In this document: positions 7,342-15,813 of the stretch, one piece after another
Numbering within the stretch: position 1 is the stretch's first letter
How the letters are laid out: each line of letters starts with the position of its first letter
Assembly (NCBI RefSeq): GCF_001936615.1
Contig: NZ_MLBF01000030.1
Location: forward strand, 1-55,944
Origin: Desulfosporosinus metallidurans
GTDB lineage: Bacteria > Bacillota > Desulfitobacteriia > Desulfitobacteriales > Desulfitobacteriaceae
DNA length: 55,944 nucleotides
Reading direction: 5' to 3'
Position numbers and translations under genes: made by a program
The notes under the pieces: model-generated
Told to the model about the DNA's origin: nothing
Database searches by the model: none
Seen by the model: only the letters and a program-made list of their open reading frames with translations

Positions 7342-8162
7342 TACGATTTCCCCCCTTTCTTGCTATTTGCCTGATTGGTAGAGTCATCCTCGCTGGACCT
7401 GTAATTTCCTCTCAAGAGATTGGCGAAAACCCCAACAACCACGGCGGCAGCCGCTCCACCAACTGCTATTCCACCAACTGGACGAATAACATCTTTCCAC
7501 AAGGTCAGAGAGAGCGGTATTGTTGGGCTAACAGGGAGTCCATAAACGTCTGGGCTGTCCAATAACAGATAGAAATAGGTCGTGCCACCCATTTCCTTTT
7601 CTCCATAGAGCTGTGCCTTGGGATGAGTCTTTTGTACTTCAGAGAGACGCTTTTTCGCTTGGGCTAACAAGGCGTCACGTTCTCCAAACTCTAAAGCCCC
7701 AGGCTGACAGGTTTGGACACACGCTGGCTTCAAGTTATTTTCGACACGATCGATGCACCCCGTACATTTGTAGGATTTCTTCTTGACTGGATCGAGCTTC
7801 GGCACCCCGAACGGGCAATTTTCGACACAATATCCACACCCAATGCATTTATCGTGATCGATCACGACGTACCCGGAGTCAGTCTTGGAAATTGCCTGCG
7901 AAGAACAAGCCTTTAGGCAAGCAGGTTCAGCACAGTGGAAGCATTGAGCCTTGCGCATTAGAAAATTCATTTTTTGATTTTCATACTTCTCAATGAATGT
8001 CATATACGTCCACGTCTTCGTGGTAAAGTCCTTTTGAGTTTGATAACTTGTAACCAGCTGGGTTTTTTCCGCGGGTAGCTCATTCCATTCCTTACAGGCC
8101 ACAGAGCAAGCTTTACACCCAGTACATTTTGACGTGTCTACAAAAACCATTTTCCTTGTCAT
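7341..8162 (-). CDS. fdnH: Formate dehydrogenase beta subunit, 4 x [4Fe-4S]
   Basis: 273 residues from the ATG at 8162, chosen because AAGGAGG sits 8 nt upstream; an in-frame start at 8192 would overlap the fdnG end with no RBS. Four ferredoxin-type clusters are visible: CTGCKACSVACKEW, CFHCAEPACLKACSS, CIGCGYCVENCPFGVPK and CTGCIDRVENNLKPACVQTC. A single C-terminal transmembrane helix (about residues 228-250, rich in Gly/Ala/Val) anchors it, as in FdnH. It passes electrons from the Sec/Mo active site to the cytochrome b. The start lies 2 nt after the fdnG stop codon. Confidence 0.92.
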   Translation of the reverse strand: MTRKMVFVDTSKCTGCKACSVACKEWNELPAEKTQLVTSYQTQKDFTTKTWTYMTFIEKYENQKMNFLMRKAQCFHCAEPACLKACSSQAISKTDSGYVVIDHDKCIGCGYCVENCPFGVPKLDPVKKKSYKCTGCIDRVENNLKPACVQTCQPGALEFGERDALLAQAKKRLSEVQKTHPKAQLYGEKEMGGTTYFYLLLDSPDVYGLPVSPTIPLSLTLWKDVIRPVGGIAVGGAAAAVVVGVFANLLRGNYRSSEDDSTNQANSKKGGKS

Positions 8163-8164
8163 CG

Positions 8165-11100
8165 CTATGCCCTCCTTATGTTGACTAGGCAAACTTTGTA
8201 CTCTGGAGTACCTGCTCCAGGATCCAGTGCAGCGATGGTCAAATCATTGGTACTCGGACCAGGACTTAAGCTGGCAAAGCCCCAGCTCCAGGGCATTCCG
8301 ATGGTTTCAGTGTCCTTTCCGTTGACTTTATACGTCTGGAGGCGATCCGTTACTAAAGCTCGAACGGTGACCTTACCGCGAGCAGAAGAAACTTCGACCA
8401 TATCTCCTTCTTTAACCCCAATTTTACTCGCCAGATTTTTACTGAATTCAGCAAAAGGTTCCGGCATGATCTCATTAAGCCACGGAATATTACGGGTTAT
8501 CCCCCCTGCACAGAAATGCTCGACAACTCCATAAGTGGTCAGGACATGCGGGAAATCTTCTGCTTTACCGATTTTCTGAATCTCTGGAGAAGAGGAAAGA
8601 ACCAAGGCCACTGGACTGATAGAGACCTTCGGATGCAAAATATTGGTCGTCGGACTTTCTGTCGGTTCGTAAAATTCCGGCATTGGTCCATCCACACATA
8701 ACCCAGCAGGACGAACACCGATAGCAGGTAGACCGTCTGCGGGCGGCGTTACCGGCATACCACTCATATAATTGGCTGCAAATAAACGACCTACTCCCTC
8801 TGGATTCATACGGAAACTTTGCTTCCCTTCAGGCGTATCAGGTCCCTTGGTCTTATCCACAACGTCCGGTCCATCATTTCCTGCCCACACATTGGTTACA
8901 GAATCCCACCATATAAGTTTGCGTTTGGCATCAACCGGCTGCCCTTTATCATCACAGGAAGCGCGGTTATAGAGAATCCGAATATTCCCCGGCCAAGCAA
9001 AACTCCAGTCTTTATACAATCCAAGACCTGTAGCGTCAGCATTTTTACGACGAGCCGCCAGGTTTCCGTTCCCCGTTACCCCTGCATAGATCCAGCATCC
9101 AGTCGAAACCGTACCAACCGGTGCTTTTAAGTAATCGGCCAAAGTCGGAGTTAGCTTACCCGTTGTTTCATCATAGCCATTGAGTTCCTGAAGCACTTTT
9201 AAAGCACTTGGCACCTCACCATAATCCCAACGAGCATTTAAGATTGGGGCGTCTTTAGCATCCGTGCTCCCAGCATACAATTTACGAATTTTCTTAAAGA
9301 GATGATCCAAAAGATCTAGGTCCGGTTTCGATTCCCCAAGTGGCTTAAGCGCGGCATCTTTCCACTGGATCCAACGGGAAGAATTCGTCAAGGTACCATC
9401 TTTCTCATACACAAAGGCCGCTGGAAACATGATCACTTCCGTCTTAATATCTGCCGATTTTACCCCAGGTTCACGCCAAAACTGGGCAGTTTCGATTTCG
9501 TAGAGGTCGGATACGACCATCATATCGAGTTTAGTTAAGGCAGAACGGACGAGCTGTCGGTTCGGAATGGAAACCAACGAATTGGAGCCAACGTTAAAGA
9601 GAAGCTTAAATTGTCCTTTTTGCATCAGCTCAAAGAGTTTTACCATCGTCGCGTTCGTTGAGGGATTGTTTTTCGGCAAATATCCAAACCCGTAGTCATT
9701 CTCCTTAGTGGCATTTTCACCAAACCATGCTTTAAGAAGGGCTACTAACGGTTTTTCTTGAACTGACCCATTGCGAACAAGATAATCACGAATGCTCTTA
9801 TCCGTACTGATGGGATGTGGCAAATAACCTGGCAAATTATTAAAAAGGTTGGCCATGTCGGTCGAACCCTGAACATTCGGCTCTCCACGCAGTGCATTGA
9901 TGCCCCCACCAGCTTTTCCGATGTTACCTAAGAGCAATTGGATAACAGCATAGGCACGAATTCCTTGAACACCTGTAGTGTGTTGAGTCATTCCCAAGGC
10001 ATAGAGAATGGTTCCTGGTTTTCCTTTGGAGAACGTCTCAGCAATTTCCTTAATTTTAGCCGCAGGAATACCGGTTATTTTCTCGGCTGTTTCGAACGTG
10101 TATCTTGAATAGTGAGCTTTGAGCTTCGCAAATACGCTGTCCTGGTCCTCAAGGTTTTCCGCTTTAATAGGCTTGTTATCTGGTCCAAGTTGATAACCCC
10201 AGCTCGCGACACCATACTTTCGTGTTTTGGTATCATAACCTGAGAAGAGCCCTTCTTCTAATTTATAATCTTTGCTTAGTTTAAGCAGGGCATTGGTGTA
10301 ATTTAAGACATAATTTTGATCAAATAATTTATTTTCTATAATGTAATTAATAATAGCGCCCAAATAGGCAATATCCGTTCCCGGACGGATTTGAGCAAAG
10401 AGATCTGCTTTAGATGCAGTCCGCGTAAAGCGCGGATCTACAACAATTATTTTTGCGCCTTTTTCCTTTGCTCGATTAATCCAACGCATTGCAATCGGAT
10501 GGTTTTCCGCACAGTTACTACCCGCAATTAAAAAGACCTCAGCATTTTGCAAATCAGACCAGGAATTTGTCATCGCGCCCCGACCAAATGAAGGTGACAA
10601 ACTTGCCACCGTGGGAGCGTGTCATATACGGGCCTGGTGTTCATTGTACGGTGTGCCGATTAAGCGACAAAATTTCGAAATAAGGTAGGACTCTTCATTA
10701 TCCACTTCAGCAGAACCCAAAAAAGCGATTCCTTCAGCGCGACTCGCTGCGAACGATTCCGTTTGTCCTGTTTTAGCATTGACAATTTCATCGGCAGCTT
10801 TCCAACTAGCCTCTCTAACTTCTTTTGTTTTCTTGGCAACGCGGTCAAGTGCGTCTTCCCAAGAAATTTCTTCCCAATGATCTGCTCCTGGCGCACGGCG
10901 TTTCGGCTTGGTCACACGGTCCGGTGAGTTGGCTACGCTAAGTAAACTTGCCGCCTTGGGACAGAGAGTCCCTTCATTGGTCGGGTGATCCGGATCACCC
11001 TCCAGGTGAATCAACTTACCCTCTCTCACATACAAGAGCATTCCACATCCTCCGGAACAGAAGTGGCAGATACTCGGTATCTTTTTGCTTCCTTCCAGTT

Positions 11101-11212
11101 TCAGCGCATACCCTTTTGCTTCTGCTACGGCAGGGTCAAATCCCAAGCCAGTGGCAAATGCAGCGATGGAAAGCCCTGAAAGTTTCAGGAAACCACGACG
11201 AGAAACATCCAT
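8165..11212 (-). CDS. fdnG: Formate dehydrogenase alpha subunit, selenocysteine-containing molybdoenzyme
   Basis: One gene of 1015 codons split in standard translation by TGA at 10622-10624 (codon 197). Both halves are in the same frame, and the residues around the TGA, QARI-U-HAPTVASLSPSFGRG, match the E. coli FdnG active site, so TGA is read as selenocysteine. The N-terminus has a Tat signal (RRGFLKLSG, Arg5-Arg6) and a [4Fe-4S] motif with Cys49, Cys52, Cys56 and Cys84. The bis-MGD molybdopterin/tungstopterin domains follow. The enzyme oxidises formate to CO2 on the outer face of the membrane. A SECIS-like hairpin starts 11 nt after the TGA. First gene of the fdnGHI-fdhE operon. Mo versus W cannot be told from the sequence. 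Confidence 0.95.
10593..10624 (-). promoter_or_regulatory. UGA selenocysteine codon with bacterial SECIS-like hairpin
   Basis: The UGA (10622-10624) is followed after 11 nt by GGUGGCA-AGUU-UGUCACC (10610-10593): a 7-bp stem with one G-U pair and a 4-nt loop containing GU. The size, distance from UGA and loop fit SelB-binding SECIS elements such as that of E. coli fdnG. The hairpin lies inside the coding sequence. Confidence 0.75.
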
Positions 11213-11239
11213 CTCTTTTTCCTCCCCTAAAATGTTTTC

Positions 11240-11298
11240 TAAAACATACCTATGACATTTGGCAAGTGTTTACGACTTCTTGTTCGAGGTATGTTTTA
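11240..11298. repeat. 12-bp inverted repeat in the fdn leader region
   Basis: TAAAACATACCT (11240-11251) and AGGTATGTTTTA (11287-11298) are perfect inverted arms 35 bp apart, ending 28 bp upstream of the fdnG start. They could be paired operator half sites that loop DNA, or a leader RNA stem. No T-tract follows, so it is not a simple terminator. Confidence 0.5.
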
Positions 11299-11329
11299 AA
11301 CCATTTCCCGGATTTCTTTGATTCCAATG

Positions 11330-11363
11330 ATTGTCACATAATTCACAATCCCGGAATATTCCG
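11330..11363. promoter_or_regulatory. CRP/FNR-type site and adjacent palindrome upstream of fdnG
   Basis: Positions 11330-11349 read ATTGTCACATAATTCACAAT, close to the TTGTGA-N6-TCACAA type of site bound by CRP/FNR-family regulators (one half site differs by one base). Three bases on, CGGAATATTCCG (11352-11363) is a perfect 12-bp palindrome. Both lie about 120-150 bp upstream of fdnG, suitable for anaerobic or substrate control. The regulator is not known. Confidence 0.35.
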
Positions 11364-11447
11364 AAAATTTCTTCCCATTTTAGCTTATCTATCTTTCATC
11401 ATCTTGTCACCATTATGTTCATTAAGTAAATAAAGAAACTTTAATAT

Positions 11448-11488
11448 ACATAACTAAAACCTCCTGTTATGGAGGTTTTTAGTTATGT
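11448..11488 (-). terminator. Terminator of the Cache-HAMP-HTH regulator gene
   Basis: ACATAACTAAAACCTCC and GGAGGTTTTTAGTTATGT form a long stem with a 6-nt loop and one bulged T. It begins 13 bp past the regulator's stop codon and separates it from the fdn promoter region. Confidence 0.65.
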
Positions 11489-11500
11489 ATATCTGCATAT

Positions 11501-12688
11501 TTATCCCATTTTATTGATACTTAGATCGTTTACTGACTGAAATAGTTTTACTGGTCTCCCCACTGTTCCATATTTTAACTCCGTTGTCAAAACACCGGAT
11601 TGTTCCAAAAAATCCAAATACCTACGAACCGTTACCCTAGTAAGATTTACCCCTTCAGCGACATTTTCAGCCGAAACAGGAATGTCTGTTTCGCGCAAAA
11701 AGGAGATGATTTGCCTTAGGGTAAGCTGATTCAGCCCTTTCGGCAAGACTTGCCCTCCAGTGCAGTAAAAATTACTCGAACCATCATATCCGGCATTCGA
11801 GGATTTCATCGGACTACTCTCGTTCAAAATATCGTTTTCCTCAACACTCTGTTCATCAACAAAAAATCCGTAGTTCTCTTTTTGCTCTCTTGGCGCTGTC
11901 GCTTTGCTCATTTCGTCTGCTATATTCCCTAGTCGCTCAACCATTTGGTTAAAAGCAACCGCCAAATCTCCAATTTCTTTAGGCCCGGTAACATTGACTT
12001 TTTCAGTCATATGCCCAGTTGCGACATCACGCGTTCCTAGCGTGATATCATGGAGTGGGCGGATGATGACTTTCTGGATAAAAAACCAAGTCATTAAAAT
12101 AACGATCAGGGTCAGTCCCAAGCCAAGCAAAGCCATGCGGATTAACGAATTAACAATGAATAACTGTGCATAACTTTTTGAAATTCCAACGTAAAAGATC
12201 CCTATTATGTCCCCCTGTGCATCACGAATTGGCTCATAGGCCGTTTGGAAAAGTTGTCCTACTACATTCGCTTCTCCAAGGTAAATCTGACCATTTTTTA
12301 AGACGGTCAGGGCAACTAGATCCGACACCTTTGTGCCGATTGCCCGTTCTCCATCAGCACTGCGCACAGTGGTAGCAACGCGAGTATCATCTAGAAATAG
12401 AGTCACTGTATCGCCCGTTAATTCAGCTAAATGATCCACAAGTTCCGTGCGATGCGAAATTTGAGTTTGCCCTTTGTAAAGTGTTCCCCCTTCTACATGC
12501 CAAGGACCCGGGGCGCTGAGTTGAATGATTTCCATACAAGTTTCTAAATCCGTTTTTGCTTTAACGATGGCTGCATCCACGGCCCGTACGCGCATATACC
12601 ATCCGAATACAAAAATAAAAATCGCTGCTAAAACCACCAGCGAACCTAGCATCAACAAAAGGATTTGGTGTTTAAGTGAACTCAACAA
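11501..12688 (-). CDS. Membrane one-component regulator: Cache sensor, HAMP, CitB/DcuR-type HTH
   Basis: 395 residues. TM1 (about 10-32), an extracytoplasmic single-Cache-like domain (about 35-172, ending YEPIRDAQGDIIGIFYVGIS), TM2 (about 183-205), HAMP (about 206-258, with PLHDIT...DVATGHMTEKV) and a polar linker (260-318). The C-terminus (320-383, TLRQIISFLRETDIPVSAENVAEG then RVTVRRYLDFLEQSG and YGTVGRPVKLF) matches the DNA-binding domain of CitB/DcuR/DpiA response regulators. No histidine kinase, HATPase or receiver domain is present. It thus appears to bind DNA from the membrane in response to an outside ligand. It lies directly upstream of, and in the same direction as, the fdn operon, but has its own terminator. 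Control of fdn is inference. Confidence 0.75.
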   Translation of the reverse strand: MLSSLKHQILLLMLGSLVVLAAIFIFVFGWYMRVRAVDAAIVKAKTDLETCMEIIQLSAPGPWHVEGGTLYKGQTQISHRTELVDHLAELTGDTVTLFLDDTRVATTVRSADGERAIGTKVSDLVALTVLKNGQIYLGEANVVGQLFQTAYEPIRDAQGDIIGIFYVGISKSYAQLFIVNSLIRMALLGLGLTLIVILMTWFFIQKVIIRPLHDITLGTRDVATGHMTEKVNVTGPKEIGDLAVAFNQMVERLGNIADEMSKATAPREQKENYGFFVDEQSVEENDILNESSPMKSSNAGYDGSSNFYCTGGQVLPKGLNQLTLRQIISFLRETDIPVSAENVAEGVNLTRVTVRRYLDFLEQSGVLTTELKYGTVGRPVKLFQSVNDLSINKMG

Positions 12689-12797
12689 AAGCCCTCCTTT
12701 GAGTTACCTATCTCTATTTTAATTCGCGATAGATTAAGAATAACCTGCTTTTTTCAGAAAAGTATATTTTTAAAATACCATTCTTTACTAGAAGGAA

Positions 12798-12826
12798 TTG
12801 ACAGACTCCGCGTGGAATTCTGTTAA
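12798..12826 (+). promoter_or_regulatory. Sigma-A promoter of the YbjN-like gene
   Basis: TTGACA (12798-12803) and TGTTAA (12821-12826) are 17 nt apart. The start codon lies 33 bp downstream, with GGGAGGG as Shine-Dalgarno. Confidence 0.5.
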
Positions 12827-12858
12827 AAAGAGGCTAGATAAGGGAGGGTGGTAAATAC

Positions 12859-13317
12859 ATGTCTTTGTTTCGAGTGCTCTATGAAATTCTAAAACAAAAC
12901 GGCTGGGAATTTGATTTTGACAACAAGAATGAAATCATCAAACTTGAGGTTCGCGGCGTTAACACAAATTTTCGTTCTTTCCTTTTGGTTGATGAAGAGC
13001 AAGAATCCTTACTTTGCAATACGCATATTAATCAAAAAATCCCCCACTCCAAACGCCTAGAAGTATGTGATTTCATGAGCCGAGTAAACTATGAACTTGC
13101 CAACGGAAACTTTGAAATGGATATGGATAATGGTGAAATTCGGTATCGCACGTTCCTTGATCTGGCAGATGCGGAACCCTCTAAAGATCAGGTTCTTAAT
13201 ATCGTTTGGAACGGTGTCCTAGGATTTGATACGTATTATCCTGGGTTAATGAGACTCGTATACGGGAATTGCAGCGCAGAAGAGGCCGCGGCTTTTTGCT
13301 CAGAAGAAAATCAATAA
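12859..13317 (+). CDS. YbjN domain-containing protein
   Basis: 152 residues, one soluble alpha/beta domain. The layout fits the YbjN family: N-terminal helix then FDFDNKNEIIKLEVRG, a strand with FRSFLLVDEEQESLL, and the tell-tale 'RVNYELANGNFEMDMDNGEIRYRTFLDL' region, then a C-terminal helix with GFDTYYPGLMRLVYG. The fold resembles type III secretion chaperones; proteins of this group are thought to act as small regulators or chaperones, but the client is unknown. It is monocistronic, with its own promoter and a strong terminator. Confidence 0.75.
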   Translation: MSLFRVLYEILKQNGWEFDFDNKNEIIKLEVRGVNTNFRSFLLVDEEQESLLCNTHINQKIPHSKRLEVCDFMSRVNYELANGNFEMDMDNGEIRYRTFLDLADAEPSKDQVLNIVWNGVLGFDTYYPGLMRLVYGNCSAEEAAAFCSEENQ

Positions 13318-13346
13318 AGAGGAGTGGCAATATATGCCACTCCTCT
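13318..13346 (+). terminator. Terminator of the YbjN-like gene
   Basis: AGAGGAGTGGCA pairs perfectly with TGCCACTCCTCT. It begins directly after the stop codon and is followed by AATTTCTC. It may also act on the opposing hlyIII transcript. Confidence 0.7.
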
Positions 13347-13379
13347 AATTTCTCATATAAGTAATCGTAGTTTCACAGT

Positions 13380-14024
13380 CTATCCCTTCATGGGTACAAT
13401 ATAAATTAGTATCATAATAAAATGCACAATACTTCCAGCCGCAATAAACAAATGGAATATTTCATGAAATCCAAAGCGTTTCGGAAAGAAATCAAAGATT
13501 TTGGTAGCATAGATAATGGCGCCTATTGTATATACTACGCCACCTACGGCCATGAGAATAATCGCTCCCATTTCTAAATGTTTAATAAGTTGTAAGAACG
13601 GGACTAACGCAATCCAGCCAAGGGAGACATAAAAAGCGGACGATACATAACGTGGAGCATGAATAAACCACAGTTTTAACGCCATTCCTATGGTGGCTAA
13701 GGTCCAAACAGCAATAAGCATCGCCCAGCGCCATGCCCCTTCTAGTCCATAGTAAAAAACCGGGGTATAGGAACCCGCAATTAAAAAGTAGATTGCGATA
13801 TGATCAACCTTTTTTAGGATAAGTTCTTTCTGAGGTGTGGTCCGAACCCAATGATAGACTGAGCTTGCCCCATAAAGAGCGATCATACTAAGCCCATAGA
13901 TTGTCATGGTAATAAGTTTGGAAATATCGTTTTTACTCATAAGAATGAGAAATACCAGCCCCACAATTGCTGCCATAAACGGAATAAAATGAGTCCAAGT
14001 GTTAACCGGTTCCTTCATCTTCAA
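13380..14024 (-). CDS. Hemolysin III family (PAQR-type) membrane protein
   Basis: About 214 residues and seven hydrophobic segments. The family signature residues are present: an N-terminal 'EPVNTWTHFIPF' with His, 'YGASSVYHW' after TM2, 'KKVDHIAIYFLIAGSYTP', and the C-terminal 'GFHEIFHLFIAAGSIVHF'. These conserved Asp and His residues are thought to bind zinc in the PAQR/CREST superfamily. The name hemolysin is historical and says little about function here; lipid remodelling or hydrolase activity has been proposed. The start is TTG at 14024 (AGGAGG upstream) or ATG at 14018. Confidence 0.88.
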   Translation of the reverse strand: MKMKEPVNTWTHFIPFMAAIVGLVFLILMSKNDISKLITMTIYGLSMIALYGASSVYHWVRTTPQKELILKKVDHIAIYFLIAGSYTPVFYYGLEGAWRWAMLIAVWTLATIGMALKLWFIHAPRYVSSAFYVSLGWIALVPFLQLIKHLEMGAIILMAVGGVVYTIGAIIYATKIFDFFPKRFGFHEIFHLFIAAGSIVHFIMILIYIVPMKG

Positions 14025-14198
14025 GATCCTGCAGCCTCCTATAATCTCTTAAACATAGCCTTACTAAACATAGTCTTATTTTATCCCTTGAGCCTGGTAA
14101 AATCAACCTTCATTCATGCCATGTTTAAGCACAATTTTAGTCCTTAACCTCCAGTCATCCAGAAAAGGAAAGCACTCTATATTGTAGCAATAATTACC

Positions 14199-14228
14199 TG
14201 AGTAAGAAAATCGCTAACACACATAATA
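14199..14228 (+). promoter_or_regulatory. Probable forespore sigma-G promoter of the SASP gene
   Basis: TGAGTA (14199-14204), a 17-nt spacer and CATAATA (14222-14228) match the sigma-G consensus TGAATA-N17/18-CATACTA with one mismatch in each box. It lies 47 bp upstream of the SASP start, where a forespore-specific promoter is expected. Confidence 0.6.
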
Positions 14229-14274
14229 AGAATGTTCCAGTACACAAACACAATTTTAAAGGAGGGCACCTATC

Positions 14275-14481
14275 ATGGCAGGAGAAAGAAACACTAATAC
14301 ACCCGCAGCTCAAGGAGCTTCACAACAATTGGATCAATTTAAGTATGAAGTAGCAAATGAAATGGGCCTTCAACTTGGGGGCGACCGCACAAGTCGTGAA
14401 AATGGATCTGTTGGCGGTCAAATGACCAAACGCATGATTCAATTTGCAGAGGAACATCTCAAGGGTGGAACCCGCATCTAA
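14275..14481 (+). CDS. Alpha/beta-type small acid-soluble spore protein (SASP)
   Basis: 68 residues. SASPs coat spore DNA, force it to an A-like form and change UV photochemistry toward spore photoproduct. Both family motifs are seen: 'LDQFKYEVANEMGLQL' (with the Glu-containing GPR protease site YEVANE) and 'SRENGSVGGQMTKRMIQFAEEHL'. An AAAGGAGGG Shine-Dalgarno precedes the ATG, a sigma-G-like promoter lies upstream and an intrinsic terminator downstream. The photoproduct repair enzyme SplB is encoded 20 kb away in this window. Confidence 0.95.
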   Translation: MAGERNTNTPAAQGASQQLDQFKYEVANEMGLQLGGDRTSRENGSVGGQMTKRMIQFAEEHLKGGTRI

Positions 14482-14513
14482 CGTTACCCCAAAGTGGTAA
14501 CGGGATTTCAGGT

Positions 14514-14539
14514 AAGAGGGATACGCAAGTATCCCTCTT
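14514..14539 (+). terminator. Terminator of the SASP gene
   Basis: AAGAGGGATAC pairs with GTATCCCTCTT around a GCAA loop, with a moderately T-rich tail. A weaker hairpin, CGTTACC/GGTAACG, precedes it at 14482-14502. Confidence 0.65.
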
Positions 14540-14567
14540 GTAATATTGTATCTTATATTTAAATTGT

Positions 14568-15074
14568 TCATTCATTACCCTTAACCTTGCCCTTTTCATT
14601 TTCCTCTTCTAGCCTTTCCTCAGAATCTAGAAGCACCCGAAATGGTGGAACAACCCAACGATTCACCAAATAGGCAACAACAATTCCTAAAGCCGTATCA
14701 ATGATGCGATTAACCGCATAATCAAGGGGCTTTCCAGTTAGATTTACGGTAATAGCGATAAAAACAATGCTTGCTATACTCATTGCTTCAGGCCACTTCA
14801 TATACTTCAGAACCATCATGGTTCCAATGAGACCCAGACCTGTCCACCAAGGATTATGTACTGCGACGAGCGCAAAGGCATAGCCCGTTATGGCACCAAC
14901 GATCGTTCCCTGCATGCGATGAATTCCAGCTTTCAATGAACCCTCTATCGTGGCTTGCATGGCGATGACGCTGGCAATGGCACTGTAAAACGGATATTCA
15001 AAGTTTAGTAATTGAGCAATCCACAGACATAAGGTAACCGCAATCCCTGTCTTGATAATTCTCCAGCCGATCAT
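14568..15074 (-). CDS. FUSC/aromatic-acid-exporter-like membrane protein
   Basis: 168 residues from the ATG at 15074, which has GAGGAG upstream (an in-frame start at 15095 has none). About five hydrophobic segments. The opening 'IGWRIIKTGIAVTLCLWIAQ' and 'PFYSAIASVIAMQATIEGSLKAGIHRMQGTIVGA' is characteristic of the N-terminal membrane domain of the FUSC/ArAE (DUF939) family. The soluble C-terminal domain of full-length members is missing; only a short charged tail follows, as in other short Firmicute members. Substrate unknown. Confidence 0.75.
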   Translation of the reverse strand: MIGWRIIKTGIAVTLCLWIAQLLNFEYPFYSAIASVIAMQATIEGSLKAGIHRMQGTIVGAITGYAFALVAVHNPWWTGLGLIGTMMVLKYMKWPEAMSIASIVFIAITVNLTGKPLDYAVNRIIDTALGIVVAYLVNRWVVPPFRVLLDSEERLEEENEKGKVKGNE

Positions 15075-15192
15075 GTGCTCTCCTCGCTTAGACATAAAAT
15101 CAAGAGGCTATCCGAAAACTAGTACTGTTTTATCTGTCCGCAAGCCATTTTATCATATTTGCTTAAGTATACAAATAGCGGAAGAATATAAA

Positions 15193-15215
15193 CAAAAAAG
15201 GAGCGTAACGCTCCT
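15193..15215 (-). terminator. Terminator of the Tlp-like gene
   Basis: GGAGCGTTACGCTCC followed by six T on the minus strand, overlapping the last codons of the gene ending at 15214. A compact classic intrinsic terminator. Confidence 0.7.
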
Positions 15216-15411
15216 ATTTAATAGTACCATCTGTTTCTTCAAGGTGTTTCTTTTTGGATGCCAGATGTGCTTTGACATCCTTAAGTTGATGTGGAGTAAG
15301 TTCCTCAGCATTTTCCGCTAAGAATTCTTCATTTTTGTGGATATTACGGATTGTTAACTCAAGTTTCTTTAAGTCTTCACTCTTATCTTTATTGCCATCA
15401 TTTCTGGGCAA
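15214..15411 (-). CDS. Small spore protein Tlp-like
   Basis: 65 residues from TTG at 15411, chosen because GAGGTG lies 6 nt upstream and the resulting N-terminus (MPRNDGNKDKSEDLKKLE) lines up with Tlp proteins, which begin M-x-K-P-D-x-R-S-D-N-V-E-K-L. The rest is a Lys/Glu-rich helix pair without Cys or Trp. Tlp is a small acid-soluble spore protein found in spore-formers. The match is by overall pattern rather than a strict motif; a generic small coiled-coil protein is the alternative. Confidence 0.5.
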   Translation of the reverse strand: MPRNDGNKDKSEDLKKLELTIRNIHKNEEFLAENAEELTPHQLKDVKAHLASKKKHLEETDGTIK

Positions 15412-15481
15412 GATCATCACCTCAGGGATAGTTTATCCAAATGTTCAATCCCTGATTCACCCTGTGTACAGAGTTTGGCAA

Positions 15482-15517
15482 AACAAAAAGAACCGCTTGA
15501 TAACGGTTCTTTTTGTT
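15482..15517 (-). terminator. Terminator of the csoR-copA-copZ operon
   Basis: AACAAAAAGAACCG pairs perfectly with CGGTTCTTTTTGTT (14 bp), giving T-runs on both strands. It lies 7 bp past the copZ stop. Confidence 0.85.
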
Positions 15518-15523
15518 AAATAC

Positions 15524-15724
15524 TTATCCCACCACTGTATACCCTGCATCTGTAACCGCTTTGACGAGATTAGCGCGCTCAGCATCTCCCGATACAACAG
15601 CTTCTTTGGCCGCAAGATCGACTTTAACGCTTTCAACACCACTTACCCCTTGCAATGCTTTTTCAGTCCTCATCTTGCAATGGTTACAAGTCATACCCTC
15701 AATTTTCAGTATAGTTTGGCTCAT
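15524..15724 (-). CDS. copZ: Copper chaperone CopZ (HMA domain)
   Basis: 66 residues, a single heavy-metal-associated domain. The Cu(I)-binding motif is MTCNHC (residues 11-16), followed by the usual 'VSGVESVKVDLAAKEAVV' core and DAGYTVVG end. It carries Cu(I) in the cytoplasm to the CopA ATPase. It lies downstream of copA in the same direction and shares the operon terminator. Full family length. Confidence 0.93.
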   Translation of the reverse strand: MSQTILKIEGMTCNHCKMRTEKALQGVSGVESVKVDLAAKEAVVSGDAERANLVKAVTDAGYTVVG

Positions 15725-15813
15725 GTTCTCACCCCCATTCGAAATTTCACCGTTTATATTTATCCTCCTAAGATCGCACTATGAAGTGCCTACAGAGGAA
15801 AACTAACCCAAGT

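Noticed and set aside
8165..10609. FdnG as a stand-alone 814-residue protein starting at GTG 10609
   Set aside because: It would lack the Tat signal and Fe-S domain; the upstream ORF is in frame and the intervening TGA is at the known selenocysteine position.
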